Assembly: GCA_963665915.2 (NCBI GenBank)
Contig: CAXXSG010000002.1
Span: forward strand, 372,001-436,000
Direction: 5' to 3'
DNA length: 64,000 bases
From: JAFGRU01 sp963665915
Lineage (GTDB): Bacteria > Desulfobacterota > Desulfuromonadia > Desulfuromonadales > JAAYDE01
Shown here in pieces: positions 34,504 to 42,488 of this stretch; the stretch's first letter is position 1, and every line of letters starts with the position of its first letter. The notes beneath the pieces are model-generated. The model saw only the letters and a program-made list of their open reading frames with translations, had not been told where the DNA came from and did not search any database. Made by a program: the position numbers and the translations under genes.

Positions 34504-35919
34504 TCAGTTCAACTCCGATGCATCTTTGGTTTCTTGTAGTGGCCGGGCGCGCTTCAGCTTTTCCACCAGAGTCGTTCGTTTGATCCCCAGAAGGGCAGCG
34601 GCTCTGGCTTTGACTCCGCCAGTCATTTCCAGGGCTTCCTGAATAATGTTCATTTCGATTTGCCCGAGGAAACCGTCCAGATCAAACCCCTGGGCCGTTA
34701 TTTTCGGCAATTCAAAAAGATCACTATTTTTCGCGGGGACGGATTTGGAAATCTGGATGGGAAGATCCTCCAGTTCGACGGTGTCACCTTCCGAAAGGGT
34801 AACGGAGCGCTCTATGACATTTTCCATTTCCCGGACATTCCCGGGCCAAAAGTAGTTCTCCATCGCTTCAAGGGCTTTTTGAGAAAGTGACATCAGAGGA
34901 ATATTCAATTCACGACAGTTTTTGACCAGGAAATGGCGCGCCAGAAGGGCAATGTCCTCACAGCGTTCCCGTAAAGGCGGTATGTTTACAGGAATGACAT
35001 TGAGGCGGTAAAACAGGTCATTGCGGAAGTTGCCATTTTTGACCAGTTCTTCCAGGTCGGAGTTGGTTGCTGATATGACTCTTACATTGAGCTTGATCTT
35101 TTTACTCCCCCCAACCCTTTCGATTTCCTGCTCCTGGAGGACTCTCAGCAGCTTGGTCTGGAGGTGGAAGGGCATGGTCCCGATTTCGTCGAGAAAAATA
35201 GTGCCTTGATTGGCTAGTTCAAATTTTCCGGCTTTGTCCACAACCGCTCCGGTAAAAGCACCTTTAACATGTCCGAAAAGTTCACTTTCCAGCAACTCGG
35301 CGGGAATGGCTCCGCAGTTAATGGCAATGAAGGGTCTTTCCTTGCGGGGGCCGTTGAAGTGCAGAGCTTTGGCAACAAGTTCCTTCCCCGTTCCTGATTC
35401 ACCCAGGATAAGAATTGTTGAGTCTGTATTCACAACTTTTTCCATGCGCGAAAAAAGAGTCTGCATGGCCAGGCTTTTGCCAATCATGTTTTCAAATTTG
35501 TACTTGCCTTGCAGCTGTTGGCGGAGATAAAGGTTCTCCGCCAACAGGCGACTTTTCTCCAGAGCTTTGGCGAGGATGATTTTGAGCTTTTCAAAATTGA
35601 TCGGCTTGGTGATGTAATCGAACGCCCCTTCTTTCATGGCTTCTACCGCGGTTTCCGCAGAGGCATTGCCGGTGATGAGGATCACATGAGTGTCCGGGGA
35701 TGTTTTTTTTACTTTTTTGAGGATATCGATCCCGCTTTCCCCGGGGAGAAACAGGTCTGTAACAATGGCGCTGAAATGGTTTTTTTCCATAAGCTTGTGG
35801 GCTCTTTCCCCACTTTCGGCTCCCATAACCTGATATCCGGACCTGGAAAGGAGCAGCAAGAGGGCTTCCCTGCTGGCCGTATCATCTTCAATAATCAGGA
35901 TTTGAAACTGACTTTTCAT
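34504..35919 (-). CDS. sigma-54-dependent response regulator (NtrC type)
   Basis: This two-component activator of 471 residues has a receiver domain (ILIIEDDTASREALL; phosphoacceptor Asp in SAIVTDLFLPGESG; KPINFEKLK), an AAA+ domain (Walker A GESGTGKELVAKAL; GHVKGAFTGA, the sigma-54 contact loop; LDEIGTMPFHLQ; FYRLNVIPVNIPPLR) and a Fis-type HTH (GVKARAAALLGIKRTTLVEKL). Start ATG 35919 is preferred to 35952 by the length of the receiver domain. No histidine kinase is next to it, so it is an orphan whose partner is elsewhere. The 150 bases to its left contain the frr terminator. Confidence 0.9.
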   Translation of the reverse strand: MKSQFQILIIEDDTASREALLLLLSRSGYQVMGAESGERAHKLMEKNHFSAIVTDLFLPGESGIDILKKVKKTSPDTHVILITGNASAETAVEAMKEGAFDYITKPINFEKLKIILAKALEKSRLLAENLYLRQQLQGKYKFENMIGKSLAMQTLFSRMEKVVNTDSTILILGESGTGKELVAKALHFNGPRKERPFIAINCGAIPAELLESELFGHVKGAFTGAVVDKAGKFELANQGTIFLDEIGTMPFHLQTKLLRVLQEQEIERVGGSKKIKLNVRVISATNSDLEELVKNGNFRNDLFYRLNVIPVNIPPLRERCEDIALLARHFLVKNCRELNIPLMSLSQKALEAMENYFWPGNVREMENVIERSVTLSEGDTVELEDLPIQISKSVPAKNSDLFELPKITAQGFDLDGFLGQIEMNIIQEALEMTGGVKARAAALLGIKRTTLVEKLKRARPLQETKDASELN

Positions 35920-36044
35920 ATGAGTACCTGGAATAAGGTAAAAAACCGTCATTTATTTGACATAAGATAACATCCGACTTTCCTGTGATGCAAGGCTTTT
36001 TTGCTGATTTGACAGAGTTCACATTCTCGGGTAATGTTTTTGAG

Positions 36045-37379
36045 ATGAAAAAGTTATTTTTATATTCATTGGTTAGCCTTTATCTGGTGGTTTTTCAGAG
36101 TGTTTGTGCAGGTTTTCCCAGTGCCGTCTATGGGGGCGAACAAACTATTCGTGTCCTCCCCGTTGTCGGTGTGATCAATCCGGTGGTGGCTGATTTTATT
36201 ACCTCCGAACTGGAAGATGCCAACCAGGCCCTTGAAAGGGCTTTCCTTATCGAGCTCGATACGCCGGGTGGTCTGGATCTCTCCATGCGTGACATTATCC
36301 AAGGTATTCTCAGCTCAAAAATCCCGGTTATCGTCTATGTTTATCCGTCCGGAGGACGTGCGGCTTCAGCGGGTGCTCTGATCACCCTGGCCGCTGATTT
36401 CGCGGTCATGGCTCCCGGTACCAACATCGGTGCGGCCACACCCGTTAAAATTGGCGGCGGAGGTGGGAATAATGACACCACTATGATGGAAAAGGTGGTC
36501 AAGGACGCCGTGGCATACGCCCGCAGCATCGCTCAGCAACGAGGAAGAAACGTGGAGTGGGCGGAGAGCATTGTGCGTGAGAGTGTTTCCACTCCTTCTG
36601 AAGAGGCTCTGAAGATGAAGGTCATTGACTTTATTGCGGATGATGAGAGTTCTTTGCTGCGTCAGCTGGATGGAAAGCGTTATTTGCGAAAGGGGGAGGA
36701 GACCCTGCTGAATACTCAGGGTTCGACCCTTCAGGTCCGGGAAATGAACTGGCGACAGAAGATTCTCTATACCGTCAGTCACCCCAATATTGCCTACATG
36801 CTCCTTATGCTTGGGGTCCTGGGGATCTTCTTTGAAGTCTCCCAGCCGGGCGTTGTTTTCCCCGGTGCTATCGGGGCCATCGCACTGCTGCTCTCTTTTC
36901 TCGGATTTCAGACGCTTCCCGTAAATTATGTCGGTGTCCTGCTGATTCTTCTGGCTATTATCCTTTTTATTCTTGAGGTCAAGGTGGTCTCTTACGGCAT
37001 GCTGAGTATTGGTGGACTGGTTGCCATGACCATGGGCTCTTTGATTCTCATTGAAAGCTCCCAACCTTATCTGCAGATTTCCAGAGGTGTCATCTTCGGG
37101 ACAGTTTCAGTTACCGCGGGATTTTTCCTTCTTGCTCTGTACTTTGTGGTTCGCACCCAGCGCAGGCAGTTTTTTTCCGGCAAAGAGGCCATGGTTGGCG
37201 AGGAAGGGGAAGCCGTCACGGAAATTCACCTGCAAGGAAAAGTGTTCGTTCATGGTGAATATTGGAATGCCTCTTCCGAGGTTCCGGTTGCTAAAGGAGA
37301 AAAGGTGACCGTCGTGCGGGTTAAAAAAAACATGGAAATCGAAATCAAACCCCTGAAAGGGGAACAGCGATTTTATTGA
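36045..37379 (+). CDS. nfeD: NfeD-like membrane serine protease (ClpP-class, nfeD1b type)
   Basis: Long NfeD proteins have an N-terminal ClpP-like serine protease domain, membrane segments and a C-terminal OB fold, and act with slipin proteins. The 444-residue product has a signal-like start (MKKLFLYSLVSLYLVVFQSV), the protease domain with LIELDTPGGLDLSMRDI and the PSGGRAASAGALITLAAD region containing the nucleophilic Ser, several membrane helices around residues 250-380, and an OB fold at the end (KEAMVGEEGEAVTEIH). ATG 36045 gives the signal sequence; an in-frame ATG at 35985 is less likely. It is followed by the slipin gene after 15 bases, the typical pair. Confidence 0.9.
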   Translation: MKKLFLYSLVSLYLVVFQSVCAGFPSAVYGGEQTIRVLPVVGVINPVVADFITSELEDANQALERAFLIELDTPGGLDLSMRDIIQGILSSKIPVIVYVYPSGGRAASAGALITLAADFAVMAPGTNIGAATPVKIGGGGGNNDTTMMEKVVKDAVAYARSIAQQRGRNVEWAESIVRESVSTPSEEALKMKVIDFIADDESSLLRQLDGKRYLRKGEETLLNTQGSTLQVREMNWRQKILYTVSHPNIAYMLLMLGVLGIFFEVSQPGVVFPGAIGAIALLLSFLGFQTLPVNYVGVLLILLAIILFILEVKVVSYGMLSIGGLVAMTMGSLILIESSQPYLQISRGVIFGTVSVTAGFFLLALYFVVRTQRRQFFSGKEAMVGEEGEAVTEIHLQGKVFVHGEYWNASSEVPVAKGEKVTVVRVKKNMEIEIKPLKGEQRFY

Positions 37380-37394
37380 AAAAGGAGGTCCGGA

Positions 37395-38174
37395 ATGATT
37401 CTTCCATTTGACCTGGTTGGTTGGGTTGTAGGTGTTGCTCTGTTGTTGATCATTATTTTCAGTGCTTTTCGGGTTGTTCTCGAATATGAACGCGGTGTGG
37501 TTTTTCGGCTTGGCCGTTATGCCGGACTCAAAGGTCCGGGATTACGTCTGATCATTCCGGTGGTGGACAAGCTTATTAAAGTCAGCTTGCGCACCGTGGC
37601 CATGGATGTCCCCCCGCAGGACGTGATTACCAAGGACAATGTATCGGTCAAAGTCAATGCCGTCCTCTATTTCCGTGTGGTCAATCCAGACCAGGCCATG
37701 ATCGAGGTGGAAAATTATCTCTACGCCACCAGCCAGCTGGCGCAGACGTCCTTGCGCAGCGTTCTCGGGCAGTCCGAGCTCGATGAGCTTCTCTCCAAAC
37801 GCGACCAGATCAATCAGCATCTTCAGGAAATTCTGGACCGCCAGACCGACCCTTGGGGGGTGAAAGTCTCCAATGTTGAAATAAAACATGTCGATCTGCC
37901 TGTGGATATGCAGAGGGCCATGGCCCGCCAGGCCGAAGCAGAGAGGGAACGACGCTCCAAGATTATCCATGCTGAAGGAGAATTCCAGGCTTCAGAGCGG
38001 TTGGCCGATGCAGCCAAAATTCTGGCAACGCAGAAGGGGGCTCTCCAATTGCGGTTTTTGCAGACCCTCACTGAGATTTCAACAGAAAAAAATTCCACCA
38101 TTATTTTCCCGTTGCCACTTGATTTGATTGCTCCATTTCTGGGGAATAAATCCCCAAAAAGTCCCGAAGAATAA
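37395..38174 (+). CDS. slipin (SPFH/band 7 stomatin-like protein)
   Basis: This membrane-anchored SPFH protein is thought to act with the upstream NfeD protease in membrane microdomains. The 259-residue product has one hairpin membrane segment at 10-28, the band-7 sequence YERGVVFRLGRYAGLKGPGL, and NVSVKVNAVLYFRVVNP, and ends with a coiled-coil tail (ARQAEAERERRSKIIHAEGE). Slipin1-type sequence features (ELDELLSKRDQINQHLQ) are present. An excellent Shine-Dalgarno (aaaggagg) precedes ATG 37395. Confidence 0.92.
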   Translation: MILPFDLVGWVVGVALLLIIIFSAFRVVLEYERGVVFRLGRYAGLKGPGLRLIIPVVDKLIKVSLRTVAMDVPPQDVITKDNVSVKVNAVLYFRVVNPDQAMIEVENYLYATSQLAQTSLRSVLGQSELDELLSKRDQINQHLQEILDRQTDPWGVKVSNVEIKHVDLPVDMQRAMARQAEAERERRSKIIHAEGEFQASERLADAAKILATQKGALQLRFLQTLTEISTEKNSTIIFPLPLDLIAPFLGNKSPKSPEE

Positions 38175-38300
38175 GCTGTTTCCAATAGGCTGTTAAAGCT
38201 TGTCTATAAGATTAAAAAGTGCCATATAACTTACTGAAAAAAAATAATTAAAAAATAATTTCTATCTGACATCCATGGCTGCTAAAAACAAGAATTTAAC

Positions 38301-38333
38301 TTGACAAAAGCCCCCCTGCTTTGATTATATAAT
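38301..38333 (+). promoter_or_regulatory. candidate promoter for pyruvate carboxylase
   Basis: TTGACA (38301-38306) precedes an AT-rich block with TTATAT (38325-38330; spacing 18) and TATAAT (38328-38333; spacing 21). The spacing is longer than the usual 17, so the exact -10 is unclear. It points at the pyc gene. Confidence 0.45.
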
Positions 38334-38351
38334 CTGTCTAGAACTCCCAAT

Positions 38352-38374
38352 GCCCCGTTGTTTTGACGGGGCTT
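38352..38374 (+). promoter_or_regulatory. hairpin in the pyc leader
   Basis: A 7-bp perfect stem (gccccgt, 38352-38358, and acggggc, 38366-38372) is followed by ttc. It lies at the very start of the predicted transcript, so it is more likely a 5' mRNA-stabilising hairpin than an attenuator. Confidence 0.45.
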
Positions 38375-38409
38375 CTTATAAAATGAACAAATGATTTTTA
38401 GGAGGTTGA

Positions 38410-41400
38410 ATGGGTATTCGTAATTTTAATAAAATAATGGCAGCCAACCGCGGTGAAATTGCCATCCGTATTTTCCGTGCCTGTTCGGAACTGGGCATCA
38501 ATACCTTAGCTATATATGCTGAAGAGGACAAGCTCTCCCTTCACCGTTATAAAGCGGATGAAGCCTATCAGGTTGGAAAAGGGAAAGGCCCTATAGAGGC
38601 TTACTTAGGCTATGAGGAAATAATTGATCTGGCTCTGAAAAAAGGTGTCGATGCCATTCACCCAGGGTACGGCTTTCTTTCGGAAAATTCAGACTTTGCC
38701 GAAGCTTGTGAAAAAGCCGGGATTGCATTCATCGGCCCCAATGCAAGAATACAGCGGCAACTGGGAGACAAGGTTGCTGCCCGGAAAGTAGCTTTGGATG
38801 CCGAGGTCCCGGTTGTGCCTGGAACCGAAGAACCGATTACCACGGACGAGGAAGCGATCCTTTTTGCCCGGAAATGCGGCTATCCAATAATCGTCAAAGC
38901 TGCCGCGGGCGGTGGTGGACGGGGCATGCGGGTTGCCAACAACCAGAAGGAACTCCTGGAAGGCCTGAAAAGCGCTTCTTCCGAAGCTAAGTCCGCATTC
39001 GGCAATCCTTCCGTTTTTCTGGAAAAATATATATTGGGTCCCAAGCATGTCGAAGTTCAGATCATGGGCGACCAGCATGGGAACGTAGTTCACTTTTTCG
39101 AACGTGACTGCTCGGTTCAGAGGCGTCATCAGAAAGTTATCGAAATTGCTCCGGCATTCTATCTTTCGGAAGAAAAACGTACCGAAATTTGTGACTTTGC
39201 TCTGAAAATTGCCAATAAGGTCGGTTACATCAATGCCGGAACCGTTGAGTTCCTTCTCGATAAGGATCAGAATTTTTACTTTATCGAAACCAACCCGCGT
39301 ATTCAGGTGGAGCATACGGTTACGGAAATGATTACCGGCCGCGACCTGGTTCAGACCCAGATCCGGGTTTCCGAAGGATATAAACTGTCGGACCCGGAAA
39401 TCGGCATTAACAGTCAAAATGATATCCAGATGCGAGGCAATGCCATTCAGTGTCGCGTCAGCACTGAGGATCCGGAAAACAATTTTGCGCCTGATTTCGG
39501 TACTCTCAAAGCGTATCGTTCTGCATCCGGTCCTGGTGTGCGTCTTGACGCCGGGAATGCCTATGTTGGATCTAAAATAACCCCTTATTACGACTCGTTA
39601 CTTGTTAAAGTATCAACCTATGGTTTAACATTTAAAGAGGCCGCGCGGCATATGGAAAGGGCGCTCCTGGAATTCCGTGTGCGTGGAGTCAAGACGAATA
39701 TCGGGTTTTTGGAGAACGTTGTTGCTCATCCGACTTTTCTCGCGGGCGGATGCGATACCTCCTATCTCGACGACCATCCCGAGTTGTTCCAGATTCCTGT
39801 CAAAAGAGACAGGGCCACCAGGCTGCTACGTTTTATCGGGCATACCATTGTCAACGGTTATCCTGGGATAAAAAAGCCGCTGCACTTCCGTGAATTGAGA
39901 CCGGCCGAGGTCCCCGAGTTCCATCATGATGAACTTCCTCCCAAGGGAACGCGTAGTATTTTGCTGGAGAAAGGCCCCAAAGGACTTGCCGACTGGATTC
40001 TTGATCAAAAAAGGCTTCTCATTGCTGATACGACCATGCGTGACGCCCACCAGTCGTTGCTGGCGACCCGTATCCGGAGTCATGATCTGCTGCAGATTGC
40101 CGATGCCACGGCGCGTCTCGCTGGGGACATGTACTCCCTTGAATGCTGGGGTGGAGCCACTTTTGATGTGGCCATGAGGTTTGTCAAGGAAGATCCCTGG
40201 GAAAGACTTGATTCCCTGCGCCAAAAAATCCCGAATGTTCTTTTTCAGATGCTGATCAGGGGCTCCAATGCTGTTGGTTATGCAAACTATCCGGATAACG
40301 TCATTGAGGACTTCGTGGAAAGGTCTGCCGCAAGTGGGATGGATATTTTCCGCGTATTTGATCCTCTAAACTGGACCAAAGGTCAGCAGGTTGCCATTGA
40401 TGCTATCCTCAAGAGCGGGGCGGTTTGTGAAGCCTCCATGTGTTATACCGGGGATATTCTGGATCCCAAGCGGGATAAGTTCACGCTTAAGTATTATGTT
40501 GAGTTGGGCAAAGAACTTGAGCGAATGGGCGCCCATATTCTCAATATCAAAGATATGGCCGGGGTTTTGAAGCCTTTTGCTGCGCAGAAACTGGTTTTGG
40601 CCCTGAAAGATGAAATCGGTATCCCTATTTCCTTGCATACCCATGATACCTCCAGTAATGGCCTGACTACACTGATGATGGCTTCCAACGCGGGTGTGGA
40701 CACTGTTGACGCAGCTCTTTCTTCTCTTTCAGGTTTGACTTCACAGCCGAATACGAATGCGCTGCTCGCGGCCCTCGAAAATACGGAACGAGATCCTGGG
40801 CTGGATAAGGAAAAGTTGCAAAAACTCGCTAATTACTGGGAGACGGTGCGAACCTATTATGCACCTTTCGAGTCGGAACTCCGAAGCGGTACGGCCCAAG
40901 TATACGAACATGAAATTCCTGGTGGACAGTATTCTAATTACAAGCCCCAGGTTGAGGGTATGGGGCTTGGCGACCGCTGGGAGGATTGCAAAAAGATGTA
41001 CCGCAAGGTCAACGATATGTTCGGGGACATGATCAAGGTTACGCCGGTCTCCAAAATTATCGGTGACATGGCTATCTTCATGGTTAAAAATGATTATCAA
41101 CCGGAAGATATCTACGAACGTGGCCATGAAATGGATCTGCCGCAAGGAGTAGTGGACCTTTTTAAAGGCATGATAGGACAGCCCCATGGCGGTTTGCCGG
41201 CAGAACTCCAGAAAATTATCCTCAAGGGAGAGAAACCGATTACCCACAGGCCCGGAGAACTGCTTGAACCAGTTGATTTTTCCGCCAAGAAGGAAGAATT
41301 GGAAAAAAAACTGGGGCACGAAGTTAGCGATCGTGAACTCTCATCCTGGTTGATTTACCCTGCCGTTTTTGAAGAGTTTGACATGCATCGCCAGGAATAT

Positions 41401-41856
41401 GGAGACACTTCGGCTCTTCCCACGCCGGTCTTTTTCTATGGCCTCGACTTGATGGACGAAACCTCGATTGAGCTTGAACCGGGGAAAACGATCATTGTCA
41501 AACTTAATGCGGTCGGTCACATTCATGAGGATGGCAGACGGACCATCTATTTTGAATTGAATGGTGAGCCCCGTCAGGTGGCGGTGAAGGATCTTTCCGT
41601 TAAATCAGCCAAGGCGGAACACCGCAAAGCTGACGCCAACGATCCTAAACAGATCGGGATTCCGATGCCGGGTAAAGTCTCCAAAATATTCGTCGATGTT
41701 GGGGACACGGTCAAGGCTGGGGACATCCTCCTTTCAACCGAGGCCATGAAAATGGAAACCAACATCAAAACCAGCGCCAAGGGAGTTGTGGCTGAGATCC
41801 TTTTCAAGGAGGGAGAACAGTTGCAACAGGGCGATTTGATCGTCATTCTGAAATAG
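38410..41856 (+). CDS. pyc: pyruvate carboxylase
   Basis: This biotin enzyme makes oxaloacetate from pyruvate and bicarbonate. The single 1148-residue chain contains in order a biotin carboxylase ATP-grasp domain (NRGEIAIRIFRACSELG, HPGYGFLSENSDFAEAC, KAAAGGGGRGMRVANN, EVQIMGDQHGNVVHFFERDC), a carboxyltransferase domain (TTMRDAHQSLLATR, LEHSLECWGG-like segment YSLECWGGATFDVA, DPLNWTKG, SLHTHDTSSNGLTTLM), an allosteric/PC-linker region, and a biotinyl domain with Lys1114 in EAMKMETN. Length matches the alpha4 type of other bacteria. A strong aggagg precedes ATG 38410. It supplies C4 acids for the reductive branch with the sdh/frd complex. Confidence 0.97.
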   Translation: MGIRNFNKIMAANRGEIAIRIFRACSELGINTLAIYAEEDKLSLHRYKADEAYQVGKGKGPIEAYLGYEEIIDLALKKGVDAIHPGYGFLSENSDFAEACEKAGIAFIGPNARIQRQLGDKVAARKVALDAEVPVVPGTEEPITTDEEAILFARKCGYPIIVKAAAGGGGRGMRVANNQKELLEGLKSASSEAKSAFGNPSVFLEKYILGPKHVEVQIMGDQHGNVVHFFERDCSVQRRHQKVIEIAPAFYLSEEKRTEICDFALKIANKVGYINAGTVEFLLDKDQNFYFIETNPRIQVEHTVTEMITGRDLVQTQIRVSEGYKLSDPEIGINSQNDIQMRGNAIQCRVSTEDPENNFAPDFGTLKAYRSASGPGVRLDAGNAYVGSKITPYYDSLLVKVSTYGLTFKEAARHMERALLEFRVRGVKTNIGFLENVVAHPTFLAGGCDTSYLDDHPELFQIPVKRDRATRLLRFIGHTIVNGYPGIKKPLHFRELRPAEVPEFHHDELPPKGTRSILLEKGPKGLADWILDQKRLLIADTTMRDAHQSLLATRIRSHDLLQIADATARLAGDMYSLECWGGATFDVAMRFVKEDPWERLDSLRQKIPNVLFQMLIRGSNAVGYANYPDNVIEDFVERSAASGMDIFRVFDPLNWTKGQQVAIDAILKSGAVCEASMCYTGDILDPKRDKFTLKYYVELGKELERMGAHILNIKDMAGVLKPFAAQKLVLALKDEIGIPISLHTHDTSSNGLTTLMMASNAGVDTVDAALSSLSGLTSQPNTNALLAALENTERDPGLDKEKLQKLANYWETVRTYYAPFESELRSGTAQVYEHEIPGGQYSNYKPQVEGMGLGDRWEDCKKMYRKVNDMFGDMIKVTPVSKIIGDMAIFMVKNDYQPEDIYERGHEMDLPQGVVDLFKGMIGQPHGGLPAELQKIILKGEKPITHRPGELLEPVDFSAKKEELEKKLGHEVSDRELSSWLIYPAVFEEFDMHRQEYGDTSALPTPVFFYGLDLMDETSIELEPGKTIIVKLNAVGHIHEDGRRTIYFELNGEPRQVAVKDLSVKSAKAEHRKADANDPKQIGIPMPGKVSKIFVDVGDTVKAGDILLSTEAMKMETNIKTSAKGVVAEILFKEGEQLQQGDLIVILK

Positions 41857-41867
41857 ACTCCACTTAA

Positions 41868-41895
41868 AACCGGACCTGTAAGGGTCCGGTTTTTT
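41868..41895 (+). terminator. Rho-independent terminator after pyc
   Basis: Stem aaccggacc/ggtccggtt (41868-41876 and 41883-41891) followed by ttttatt; the flanking A and T extend it further. Confidence 0.85.
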
Positions 41896-41918
41896 ATTTA
41901 ATCCGTGCGGGTGGTAAA

Positions 41919-42380
41919 ATGTCAAAGCTGTGTGTTCCAGGGGAGGCTCTGAAAGAGGATGGGGCTCACCAGTTTGAAATGGAAGGCTGGATCGATACGG
42001 CCCCTTTTGAGAAGCTTCTCAATATGGAAATCCGCACGGCGGAAAAGGGTAAAGCCTATCTGGTCATGCCTTTTACAGTCAACTTGTCCCAAGGTGGCGG
42101 CCTCCTCCACGGGGGTGCATTGACCGCCCTGGCGGACACTGCTGTGGCCATGGCCATGAAGTCCTTATTGCCGCAAGGAACCGCTTTTGCGACCACGGAG
42201 CTGACAATGAAGTTCCTGGCGCCGGTTAAAAAGGGTGAAGTCAGAGCAAAGGCCCGGGTGGAGGGTCCGAAAGGAAGGACACTGCTGGGGTATGCCGTGG
42301 TGTCCGATGAGGAAGACTCTCCTGTGGCCGAATTCAAGGCGACTTTTCGAATAGCCCGGGGGCAGGGATATTTCGACTGA
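41919..42380 (+). CDS. PaaI-family hotdog thioesterase
   Basis: A hotdog-fold acyl-CoA thioesterase of 153 residues. The core motif GGLLHGGALTALADTAVAMA contains the HGG and the active-site acidic residue, followed by TTELTMKFLAPVKKGEV and GRTLLGYAVVSDEE. Homologues hydrolyse aromatic or medium-chain acyl-CoAs; the substrate cannot be assigned. It sits between the pyc terminator and the ydbH operon. Confidence 0.85.
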   Translation: MSKLCVPGEALKEDGAHQFEMEGWIDTAPFEKLLNMEIRTAEKGKAYLVMPFTVNLSQGGGLLHGGALTALADTAVAMAMKSLLPQGTAFATTELTMKFLAPVKKGEVRAKARVEGPKGRTLLGYAVVSDEEDSPVAEFKATFRIARGQGYFD

Positions 42381-42488
42381 TCTCCTGGGTTTCATGATAC
42401 ACGAAGTTTTTTCTCCGCAGTTCTTTGCCGGTCCCTTTTCCGTTTTCGGCCCGGGCCTTGAACATTACCACGCCAACAGGGAAAGGTT

